Source of the DNA: CAYRZL01 sp964428795
Lineage (GTDB): Bacteria > Bacillota > Clostridia > Lachnospirales > Lachnospiraceae
Direction of reading: 5' to 3'
NCBI GenBank assembly: GCA_964428795.1
Contig: CAYRZL010000015.1
Coordinates: 1-39,369, forward strand
Length of the DNA: 39,369 bases
The position numbers were made by a program, and so were the translations under genes. Positions 8,241 through 15,573 of the stretch are shown here, one piece after another (position 1 is the stretch's first letter; every line of letters begins with the position of its first letter). The notes under the pieces are model-generated. The model made no database searches. It saw only the letters and a list, made by a program, of their open reading frames with translations, and was not told the origin of the DNA.

Positions 8241-10649
8241 ATGAAAACATTACGAATCTGTGTATATGGAATCGTGCAGGGCGTCGGCTTCCGTCCTTTT
8301 GTGAGTCGTATTGCAAAAAAGGCGGGAGTGACGGGGAGCGTTGCAAACCGGGGATCCTATGTGGAAATTTATGTGCGCGGCGACGAGGCGGCGTTATGCA
8401 TGTTTCAGGAGGATCTCAGGAAGATGCCTCCGGAGCGTTCTGCCATATTGAAGATAGATACAAAGGAAATTAAGGATCGGGCATTTGAGAGCTTTGAGAT
8501 CATTGAGAGTGAGCATGAGGAGGGGGATATTTTTGTATCACCGGATATTGCAACCTGTGAAAAATGCAAGGCAGAGCTTTTTGATCCGAAGAACCGAAGA
8601 TATATGCATCCCTTCATAAACTGTACCGCATGCGGCCCGAGACTGACGATTCTGGATTCCATGCCTTATGACAGGGAGCGCACCAGTATGGGTGAGTTTC
8701 CAATGTGTCCGGACTGTGCTTATGAGTATGAGCATGCCCATACGAGGCGTTACGATGCCCAGCCGGTATGCTGCAATGATTGCGGGCCGGAGGTGTATCT
8801 GATCGGGAAGGATGTGCGCGGTTCGGCTGCCATTACCGCCGCCAGACAGGCGATCATGGATGGTCAGATCGTGGCAATCAAAGGAATCGGTGGTTTTCAC
8901 CTGTGCTGTGACGCCACAAATGAGACTGCGGTAAGGCGTCTGCGTGAGCTAAAACACAGACCCGCAAAACCCTTTGCAGTTATGATGCGCTCCGTAAAGA
9001 CGGTGGAGCGGGAATGTCTGATTGCGCCGGAGAGTCTGGAAACCTTAGATAATCACCAGAAGCCGATTATTTTGTTTCGCAAAAGGAAAAATAAAAGACT
9101 GGCGCCGTCTGTAGCGCCGGATAATCCGAATGTAGGCGTGATGCTGCCCTATGCTCCGGTGCAGATGCTGTTGTTTGATTATAATGACGGTCTGACCATG
9201 ACCACGGACTGTTTTGTCATGACGAGCGGGAATGTGTCAGGTGCACCGATCTGCCGGACGGACGAGGACGCCGTCAAGGAATTGTCGGGATTTTGTGATA
9301 TCATGCTGTCCCATAACCGGAAGATTCGTTTGAGAGCAGATGATTCAGTCATGGATTATTATCAGGAAAAACCTTATATGATCCGGCGTTCCAGAGGATA
9401 TGCGCCCCTTCCGGTGATGCTGTCAAACAAATATAAGGGGCATGTTCTTGCGGTGGGCGGAGAGTTGAAAAACACCTTCTGCATCGGCAAGAACGGATTG
9501 TTTTATCCGTCTCCCTATGTGGGAGATATGGCAGATCTTCGTACCGTGCGTGCATTGGAGGAATCCATTGACCGGATGGAGACCCTTCTTGAGGCGGCTC
9601 CCACGGTGGTGGCATGTGATATGCATCCGAAATATAATACCACACTGGTAGCAAAGGAGCAGGGCATCCCTGTAATTCCGGTACAGCATCATTACGCACA
9701 TGTGGTTTCCTGTATGGCGGAGAATGATTACGATCAGCCCGTGATCGGCGTATCCTTTGACGGAACCGGGTATGGGCTGGACGGAACTGTCTGGGGCGGT
9801 GAATTTTTCCGGGCGGATTACAGCGGATTTACAAGATTGGGAAGTATACGTCCGTTTCTTCAGGTTGGAGGAGATTCTTCTGCAAAGGAAGGCTGGCGTA
9901 TTGCGGTTTCCATGGTGCGGGACATTTACAAAGAAGAAGGTAAAAGAATGGCGTTATACCTGGGCTTGTGCGATGAGACAAATTATAATGTTCAGAGTAT
10001 GATGGCGAAAAATAACATAAACAGCGTGATTTCCACCAGTGCGGGCCGCCTGTTTGATGCGGTCAGCGCAATTCTCGGAATACGGAGGGCTTCTACCTAT
10101 GAGGGAGAGGCAGCCACTTCATTGATGTTTCATGCGGAGGGATATGCATGGCGCATATATAATCAGGTTCGCATGTCGGATAAGAGAGATCTCTGGAGTG
10201 CTTTGGAGAATGATGAGCGGGTGATTACCACGTTGATCGGATTGAAAAAAAGCTATTTGGAAAAATATCCGAAGCTTTTGAACTTAGCATCAGATGAAAG
10301 CTCCGGGAGATTTCTGCTTCGTACAGATGAATTGGTTCGCATTATAGTGAAGGAGAAACTATCCGGCGTGAATGCAGATCAACTGTCATGGCTGTTTCAT
10401 GATCTGCTGGCTATGCAGATTGCCGTGGGATGTGAGAAGGCCGCCCATGATCAGGGCATAGATGTATGTGCATTCAGCGGCGGTGTTTTTCAGAACAAGC
10501 TGCTTTTGCGGCTCTGTGAAAATGAATTGAAAAGAAAAAACATCAGGGTATTAAAGCATAGCCTGATTCCGCCGAATGACGGAGGGATCGCCCTTGGTCA
10601 GGCAGTTGTGGCAATGCATCAGATAAATCAGAAAAATCAGGAGGATTAA
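8241..10649 (+). CDS. hypF: HypF, carbamoyltransferase for cyanide-ligand synthesis
   Basis: HypF converts carbamoyl phosphate and ATP to a carbamoyl-adenylate that is transferred to the C-terminal cysteine of HypE, the source of CN ligands. The 802-residue product has all expected parts: an acylphosphatase domain (VQGVGFRPF at 12-20), a zinc-binding region with exact canonical spacing CX2C-X18-CX2C-X24-CX2C-X18-CX2C (C106 to C181), a YrdC-like domain from about 195 and a Kae1/HypF C-terminal domain with HHYAHV, SFDGTGYG, AFSGGVFQNKLL and PPNDGGIALGQA. It is slightly longer than the usual 740-780 aa. It follows K2 by 2 nt and precedes hypC by 3 nt. It looks fully functional. Confidence 0.97.
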   Translation: MKTLRICVYGIVQGVGFRPFVSRIAKKAGVTGSVANRGSYVEIYVRGDEAALCMFQEDLRKMPPERSAILKIDTKEIKDRAFESFEIIESEHEEGDIFVSPDIATCEKCKAELFDPKNRRYMHPFINCTACGPRLTILDSMPYDRERTSMGEFPMCPDCAYEYEHAHTRRYDAQPVCCNDCGPEVYLIGKDVRGSAAITAARQAIMDGQIVAIKGIGGFHLCCDATNETAVRRLRELKHRPAKPFAVMMRSVKTVERECLIAPESLETLDNHQKPIILFRKRKNKRLAPSVAPDNPNVGVMLPYAPVQMLLFDYNDGLTMTTDCFVMTSGNVSGAPICRTDEDAVKELSGFCDIMLSHNRKIRLRADDSVMDYYQEKPYMIRRSRGYAPLPVMLSNKYKGHVLAVGGELKNTFCIGKNGLFYPSPYVGDMADLRTVRALEESIDRMETLLEAAPTVVACDMHPKYNTTLVAKEQGIPVIPVQHHYAHVVSCMAENDYDQPVIGVSFDGTGYGLDGTVWGGEFFRADYSGFTRLGSIRPFLQVGGDSSAKEGWRIAVSMVRDIYKEEGKRMALYLGLCDETNYNVQSMMAKNNINSVISTSAGRLFDAVSAILGIRRASTYEGEAATSLMFHAEGYAWRIYNQVRMSDKRDLWSALENDERVITTLIGLKKSYLEKYPKLLNLASDESSGRFLLRTDELVRIIVKEKLSGVNADQLSWLFHDLLAMQIAVGCEKAAHDQGIDVCAFSGGVFQNKLLLRLCENELKRKNIRVLKHSLIPPNDGGIALGQAVVAMHQINQKNQED

Positions 10650-10652
10650 ATT

Positions 10653-10859
10653 ATGTGTGTAGGACTTGCGGCAAAGGTTGTAGGAATTAAGGACGGTATG
10701 GCAGTTGTGGATGCTTCCGGGGCAAAACGTGAAGTATCGGCAGAGCTGATCGAGGAGTTGGAGCCGGGTGATTATGTGATGGTGCACGCGGGAGTGGCTA
10801 TTGCAAAAATTACCGATGATGATGAAAATGAAACAGATAGTATTATGGAGTTGCTGTAA
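10653..10859 (+). CDS. hypC: HypC/HupF-family hydrogenase maturation chaperone
   Basis: The 68-residue product begins Met-Cys, and C2 is the essential Fe-binding residue of HypC. The conserved HxGxAI motif is present as VHAGVAI with H45. HypC and HypD together hold the iron on which the CN and CO ligands are assembled, and HypC then delivers it to the target. Only one hypC-type gene is seen; its cognate acceptor protein is not in the window. The gene sits 3 nt after hypF and its stop directly abuts the hypD ATG. Confidence 0.95.
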   Translation: MCVGLAAKVVGIKDGMAVVDASGAKREVSAELIEELEPGDYVMVHAGVAIAKITDDDENETDSIMELL

Positions 10860-11903
10860 ATGGAAGAGAGAAAAACTGCAAAAGAGATCATTACATCCTA
10901 TGATGGACCGAAGCTTCACATTATGGAGGTCTGCGGGACACATACTCATGAAATTTTTAAGCTGGGAATCCGAAAGATTCTGCCGGAAAACATTGAACTG
11001 ATCTCCGGACCGGGATGTCCGGTCTGCGTGACGCCGGTAGGGTTTGTGGATGAGGCGGTTATGCTGGCTTTGGAGCATCATGCGGTCATCTGTACCTTTG
11101 GCGATCTGATCCGCGTGCCGGGTACGGGCATGAGTCTGGCGGATGCCAGAGCGAAGGGAGGAAAGGTACAGATTGTTTATACGCCGCTGGATGCGGTTGC
11201 CTATGCGGAAGATCATCCGGAGGAGCAGGTGGTATTTCTGGCAGTGGGATTTGAAACGACTACACCATCTGCCTGTATGGCGGTAAAACGGGCAAAAGAA
11301 AACGGGTTGATCAATTTTTCCATTCTGACCGCAAATAAGACGATGCCGGAAGCCTATCTGGCATTGAAGGGGAGCGCGGATGCATTTCTCTATCCGGGGC
11401 ATGTCAATGCCATCACCGGAGCGGACTGCTGTGAGGAGCTGGCAAGGAAAGAAGGGATTTCCGGGGTTGTGGCAGGATTTACCGCAAAAGAGCTGATGAC
11501 TGCGCTGGCGGTCGTGGTGGAAAAATCAAAATCCGGGGAACCGTTTTTTGTGAATTGCTATCCGAGAGTGGTAACACCTCAGGGAAGCATCCCCGCAAAG
11601 AAAATGATAGAAGAGGTGATGGAGCCCTGTGATTCAGAGTGGCGGGGACTTGGGATGATTCCAAATTCCGGTCTGAGGCTGCGAAAAGAATATGAGGCAT
11701 ATGATGCCCGTGTGAAGTTTGCCCTGCCGGAAGTAAAAGGAAAGCCCAATCCTGCCTGTCGCTGCGGTGAGGTGCTTCAGGGTAAGTGTAAGCCTTCGGA
11801 TTGCAAGGTGTTTGGAAAAGGCTGCACGCCGCAGCATCCGATCGGGGCATGTATGGTATCCAACGAAGGCGCATGCTCTGCATATTTTCAATATAATTTG
11901 TAA
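10860..11903 (+). CDS. hypD: HypD, Fe-(CN)2CO scaffold protein
   Basis: The 347-residue product has the HypD hallmarks: EVCGTHTHEI with C25, GPGCPVC with C53 and C56, FETTTP, and a cysteine-rich C-terminal segment with C300, C302, C310, C315, C322, C331 and C339 that includes the [4Fe-4S] ligands. HypD binds the iron between its subdomains with HypC and supplies redox power for ligand attachment. The ATG follows the hypC stop without a gap, implying tight coupling and equal expression. All catalytic cysteines known to me are present, so the protein looks active. Confidence 0.97.
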   Translation: MEERKTAKEIITSYDGPKLHIMEVCGTHTHEIFKLGIRKILPENIELISGPGCPVCVTPVGFVDEAVMLALEHHAVICTFGDLIRVPGTGMSLADARAKGGKVQIVYTPLDAVAYAEDHPEEQVVFLAVGFETTTPSACMAVKRAKENGLINFSILTANKTMPEAYLALKGSADAFLYPGHVNAITGADCCEELARKEGISGVVAGFTAKELMTALAVVVEKSKSGEPFFVNCYPRVVTPQGSIPAKKMIEEVMEPCDSEWRGLGMIPNSGLRLRKEYEAYDARVKFALPEVKGKPNPACRCGEVLQGKCKPSDCKVFGKGCTPQHPIGACMVSNEGACSAYFQYNL

Positions 11904-11918
11904 GGTGAAGTATTTTGC

Positions 11919-11982
11919 CCGAAAAACAAATATCGGCTCGATGGCGCAAGCGCCTTAGCCTCGCCTTATATTTGTTTTCCGG
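11919..11982 (+). repeat. Long imperfect inverted repeat between hypD and hypE
   Basis: Arms 11919-11933 and 11968-11982 pair over 15 positions with one mismatch. The 34-nt loop itself folds, with GGCT/AGCC and GGCG/CGCC pairs. The 142-nt spacer holding it is by far the largest gap in the hyp part of the cluster. As RNA it would form a stable hairpin. It lacks a following T run, so it is not a typical terminator; it may be an RNA processing or stabilising element, or a small mobile repeat. Confidence 0.6.
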
Positions 11983-12045
11983 TACAGAACACATTTACGT
12001 TAGTGAACATGATATTCTATTATAAATTATGGGAGTGAAAACAGA

Positions 12046-13053
12046 ATGGAACAGAAGGTTGTTACTCTTGCACATGGTGCAGGTGGAAAACAGACGTCAG
12101 AATTGATAGAGGCTGTATTTAAGGCACATTTTGCGAACCCGGAATTTACCGCGGATGATGCGGCTGTGCTGGATATGGGAACGGGTAAAATTGCCATGAG
12201 TACCGATGGATTTATCGTATCTCCGTTTGAATTTAATGGAGGAAATATCGGAAAGCTCAGTATCTGCGGTACGGTAAATGATCTTGCATGTATGGGTGCA
12301 AAACCTATGTACATGACATGTTCTTTTATTATCGAAGAGGGATTTCCGTTTGATAAGCTGGAGGAAATTGTCACCTATATGGAAAAAACCGCAGCAGAGG
12401 CAGGCGTAAAGATTGTGGCGGGTGATACGAAGGTAGCCGGAAAAGGTCAGGTAGATCACATTTTTATTACAACTACCGGTATCGGAAAGATTCAGGAGGG
12501 AGTACATACGTCCGGCGCTTATGCGAAGCCGGGAGATGCTGTTATTGTCACCGGAGATGTGGGGCGTCATGGCTGTACGATCTTACTGGCAAGAGAAAAT
12601 CTTGGAATTGAGGCAGATATCAAGAGTGACTGTGCACCGCTTTGGGGGGCAGTGGAATCTATGATCCTGACAACAAAGGATATTCATGTAATCCGGGATG
12701 CCACAAGAGGCGGCGTTGGAACGGTACTCTATGAGATCGCAGCAGAGAGCAATGTGGGAGTACGTCTGGATTCCCAGGTAATTCCGGTTGACGGTGCGGT
12801 AAAAGGGGTGTGCGGTATGCTGGGACTTGATCCACTGTACCTTGCAAATGAAGGAACTCTCGTTGTGATCGCTCCGAAGGAGGAAGCTGCAAAGCTGGTG
12901 GAGACCCTTAAGAAAGGAAAATACACCCGGAATGCGGCAGTTATCGGAGAAATCACGGATGAGATGCCGGGAAAGGTAGTCGTGACCACCGAAATCGGAG
13001 CGGAAACGCTGTTGCCCCAGCCGGGCGGCGAGTTATTGCCAAGGATATGTTAA
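12046..13053 (+). CDS. hypE: HypE, carbamoyl dehydratase forming thiocyanate
   Basis: HypE accepts the carbamoyl group from HypF on its C-terminal cysteine and dehydrates it with ATP to a thiocyanate that gives CN to the iron. The 335-residue product has the PurM/AIR-synthase fold motifs HGAGGKQTSELI, DDAAVLDMG, GTVNDLACMGAKP, GDTKV and TRGGVGTVLYEIA. It ends in the canonical Pro-Arg-Ile-Cys, so the catalytic cysteine is intact. A GGGAG element precedes the start. The gene finishes 20 nt before the scaffold gap and is therefore complete. Confidence 0.97.
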   Translation: MEQKVVTLAHGAGGKQTSELIEAVFKAHFANPEFTADDAAVLDMGTGKIAMSTDGFIVSPFEFNGGNIGKLSICGTVNDLACMGAKPMYMTCSFIIEEGFPFDKLEEIVTYMEKTAAEAGVKIVAGDTKVAGKGQVDHIFITTTGIGKIQEGVHTSGAYAKPGDAVIVTGDVGRHGCTILLARENLGIEADIKSDCAPLWGAVESMILTTKDIHVIRDATRGGVGTVLYEIAAESNVGVRLDSQVIPVDGAVKGVCGMLGLDPLYLANEGTLVVIAPKEEAAKLVETLKKGKYTRNAAVIGEITDEMPGKVVVTTEIGAETLLPQPGGELLPRIC

Positions 13054-13228
13054 AATGCGGGCTGAAAGAAATANNNNNNNNNNNNNNNNNNNNNNNNNNN
13101 NNNNNNNNNNNNNNNNNNNNNNNNNNNNNNNNNNNNNNNNNNNNNNNNNNNNNNNNNNNNNNNNNNNNNNNNNAGCCGGGCGGCGAGTTATTGCCAAGGA
13201 TATGTTAAAATGCGGGCTGAAAGAAATA
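13019..13228. repeat. 55-bp duplicated contig ends flanking the gap
   Basis: Bases 13019-13073 and 13174-13228 are identical and sit directly on either side of the N run. The repeat begins inside the hypE end and includes its stop codon. Exact 55-nt overlap is what a k=55 de Bruijn assembler leaves on adjoining contigs, so the two copies are almost certainly one locus. Confidence 0.9.
13074..13173. other. Scaffold gap of 100 N
   Basis: This is a run of exactly 100 undetermined bases. Because the flanks overlap by 55 bp, the true distance between the two contigs is probably zero and the gap length is a placeholder. Confidence 0.99.
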
Positions 13229-13250
13229 ATATAATCAAAATATATATGCT

Positions 13251-13285
13251 AAAAAACTCTGAAGCGGCGGCTTTGGAGTTTTTTT
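13251..13285 (+). terminator. Intrinsic terminator ending the hyp cluster
   Basis: A 10-bp stem (ACTCTGAAGC with GCTTTGGAGT, two G-T pairs) with a GGCG loop at 13256-13279 is preceded by A6 and followed by an uninterrupted T run to 13285. With the gap collapsed it lies only about 50 nt after the hypE stop. Confidence 0.9.
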
Positions 13286-13322
13286 CTGGCTGAAAAGACA
13301 GGTTCTTAATAAATTTTGTGAC

Positions 13323-13341
13323 AAATATGAATTTCATATTT
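13323..13341. promoter_or_regulatory. Palindrome upstream of the Asp23-like gene, possible operator
   Basis: Perfect 9-bp arms (AAATATGAA and TTCATATTT) surround a single central base. The palindrome lies about 20 bp before a TATAAT box at 13362-13367 and would cover the -35 region, where no good -35 hexamer is seen. This suggests an operator or activator site for the Asp23-FakA-RecG genes. Confidence 0.4.
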
Positions 13342-13422
13342 CTTTTTTTGCAAATGTTGGTTATAATAAATACGATTATGTATGTATATGATGAAATGAA
13401 AAATATATGTGGAGGATGAAGG

Positions 13423-13779
13423 ATGAAAGGACAGATTGAAACAAGTTTTGGCAATATCGTGATCGATCCGCAGGTCGTTGCTACATACGCAGGCTCTGTA
13501 GCTGTAGGATGCTTCGGCATCGTCGGAATGGCTGCAGTGAACATGAAGGACGGTCTGGTAAAGCTGTTAAAGAAAGATTATCTGCATCATGGTATTAATG
13601 TAAGCATTGAGAATAACAGGATTATTTTAGATTTTCATGTGATTATTTCCTATGGTGTGAGTATTGCCACAGTTTCTGAGAACTTAATCAGTGAAGTGAA
13701 ATACAAGGTAGAAGAGTTCACCGGTATGACGATTGAGAAGATCAACATCTTCGTTGAAGGTGTACGAGTGATTGATTAA
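13423..13779 (+). CDS. Asp23/Gls24 family envelope protein (YloU-like)
   Basis: The 118-residue product is a member of the Asp23/Gls24 (DUF322) family. It shows the early GNIVIDPQVVATYAGSVAV segment, VSIENNRIILDFHVIISYGVSI, and the end segment KINIFVEGVRVID. Proteins of this family gather at the membrane and are linked to cell-envelope homeostasis; the one encoded beside fakA in Firmicutes is YloU. The start has a GGAGG ribosome binding site. The next gene begins 18 nt later. The neighbourhood (FakA then RecG) matches the standard clostridial order, supporting the assignment. Confidence 0.92.
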   Translation: MKGQIETSFGNIVIDPQVVATYAGSVAVGCFGIVGMAAVNMKDGLVKLLKKDYLHHGINVSIENNRIILDFHVIISYGVSIATVSENLISEVKYKVEEFTGMTIEKINIFVEGVRVID

Positions 13780-13797
13780 GGGGGAGGAACTGTAGTT

Positions 13798-15474
13798 ATG
13801 GTAAACGTAATAGATGCGGCGCTTCTGGCAAAAATGTTTCTTGCCGGAGCGAAAAATCTGGAAGCAAAAAAAGAATGGATCAATGAGCTGAACGTATTTC
13901 CGGTTCCGGACGGAGATACCGGTACAAATATGTGCATGACGATCATGTCTGCTGCAAAAGAGGTCAGCGCTTTGGCAAGCCCGGATATGAAAACCATCGC
14001 AAAGGCGATTTCTTCCGGTTCCTTAAGAGGCGCCAGAGGAAATTCCGGAGTTATTCTTTCGCAGTTGTTTCGCGGTTTTACGAAGGTTATTGCTGATTAT
14101 GATCAGTTGGATCAGGGAATCGTCTGTGAGGCGATCCAACGTGCAGTGGAGACTGCATACAAGGCAGTTATGAAGCCAAAGGAGGGTACGATTCTGACCG
14201 TGGCGCGCGGTGCAGCGGAAAAGGCATTGGAGCTGGTGCAGAATACTTCATTGACGCTGGATCAGTATCTGGCTGCCATTGTAGAGGAAGCAGAGATTGT
14301 GCTTGCAAAGACACCGGATATGCTGCCGGTTTTGAAGCAGGCAGGTGTCGTGGATTCCGGCGGACAGGGATTGCTGGAGGTAATCAAAGGTGCATTGGAT
14401 GCGTTTCAGGGAAAAGAGGTGGACTATACCATTGATGTTCCTGCAAGTACAGGAAGCGGTGTAGTTAAAATTTCACCTGAGACAGAGGCTGAAATTAAAT
14501 TCGGTTACTGCACAGAGTTCATCATCGTATTGGACGATCCTCTCACAGAGGATGAGGAGGATGACATGAAGTCCTTCCTTCATTCCATCGGTGATTCTAT
14601 CGTACTGGTTGCAGATGATGAGATCGTCAAGATCCATGTGCACACCAATGATCCGGGACTTGCGATCCAGAAAGCATTGACCCATGGATCTCTGAGCAGG
14701 ATCAAAATTGACAATATGCGCGAGGAGCATCAGGAGAAGCTCGTCAAGGATGCCGCAAAGGTGGCCGCCGCTCAGGAAGCGGAGGATGCAAGGAAAAAGG
14801 CAGACATACCGATGAAAGATATGGGCTTTATCAGTGTGTCGGTAGGCGAGGGTCTCAGTGAAGTATTCAAAGGTCTGGGCGTCGATTATCTGATCGAAGG
14901 AGGTCAGACCATGAATCCGAGCACGGAGGATATGCTCAATGCCATTGACAAAGTACATGCAAAGAATATTTTTATTTTCCCGAATAATAAGAACATTGTA
15001 ATGGCTGCAAATCAGGCGGCCGATATGACAGAGGATAAGAATATTATTGTAATTCCTACAAAAACCATTCCTCAGGGTGTGACAGCTATGATTAATTTCA
15101 TGCCGGATCAGAGTCCCCAGGAAAATGCAGAGCGCATGATAGAGGAAATCGCAAATGTCCGGACGGGGCAGGTTACTTATGCAGTCCGCAATACGGTGAT
15201 TGACGATAAGGCTATCAAAGAGGGAGACTTTATGGGAATCGGAGATTCCGGTATTCTTTCCAATGGACAGGATATGATGGCTGTGGTAACACAGATGGTT
15301 GACCAGATGGTGTCAGAGGACGTTTCCTTTATTACGATCTATTATGGTGAAGATGTGGAAGAGGAAGATGCGGATAGACTGGCAGAGGCCCTTACCAATG
15401 CGCATCCTGATATTGAGATGGACGTACAGTTCGGCGGACAGCCGGTATATTATTATATTATATCCGTAGAATAA
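13798..15474 (+). CDS. fakA: DAK2-domain protein, fatty acid kinase subunit FakA (YloV)
   Basis: The 558-residue product has an N-terminal DAK2 (dihydroxyacetone-kinase-like) nucleotide-binding domain with NVFPVPDGDTGTNM (three metal-binding aspartates of the family) and GSLRGARGNSGVI. A middle region and a C-terminal domain (FISVSVGEGLSEVFKGLGVDY, IFIFPNNKNIVMAA) complete the YloV/FakA architecture. Family knowledge: FakA phosphorylates fatty acids presented by FakB for incorporation into phospholipid. No fakB is in the window. Length and motifs are normal. It is preceded by a GGGGGAGG ribosome binding site. Confidence 0.92.
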   Translation: MVNVIDAALLAKMFLAGAKNLEAKKEWINELNVFPVPDGDTGTNMCMTIMSAAKEVSALASPDMKTIAKAISSGSLRGARGNSGVILSQLFRGFTKVIADYDQLDQGIVCEAIQRAVETAYKAVMKPKEGTILTVARGAAEKALELVQNTSLTLDQYLAAIVEEAEIVLAKTPDMLPVLKQAGVVDSGGQGLLEVIKGALDAFQGKEVDYTIDVPASTGSGVVKISPETEAEIKFGYCTEFIIVLDDPLTEDEEDDMKSFLHSIGDSIVLVADDEIVKIHVHTNDPGLAIQKALTHGSLSRIKIDNMREEHQEKLVKDAAKVAAAQEAEDARKKADIPMKDMGFISVSVGEGLSEVFKGLGVDYLIEGGQTMNPSTEDMLNAIDKVHAKNIFIFPNNKNIVMAANQAADMTEDKNIIVIPTKTIPQGVTAMINFMPDQSPQENAERMIEEIANVRTGQVTYAVRNTVIDDKAIKEGDFMGIGDSGILSNGQDMMAVVTQMVDQMVSEDVSFITIYYGEDVEEEDADRLAEALTNAHPDIEMDVQFGGQPVYYYIISVE

Positions 15475-15531
15475 AAACAGAGAAACCCTGTCAAATTCGG
15501 ATGGGGATGATATGATTCAAAAATAAGGTTG

Positions 15532-15558
15532 TGGCGGGAAGGATTCCCGCCATTTCTG
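15532..15558 (+). terminator. Possible intrinsic terminator between fakA and recG
   Basis: A perfect 9-bp GC-rich stem (TGGCGGGAA with TTCCCGCCA, loop GGA) is preceded by an A-rich stretch and followed by a weak T run. It lies 58 nt after the fakA stop and ends 22 nt before the recG start. It may reduce read-through into recG. The weak T tract makes this uncertain. Confidence 0.55.
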
Positions 15559-15573
15559 ATATTTGAGGAAATT

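Noticed and set aside
10551..11402. Long minus-strand open frame of 283 codons opposite hypC/hypD
   Set aside because: It lies entirely antisense to well-supported hyp genes, has no ribosome binding site or recognisable domain, and its composition is that of a shadow frame.
13174..13206. A second partial copy of hypE after the gap
   Set aside because: It is exactly the 55-bp contig-end overlap and not a biological duplication.
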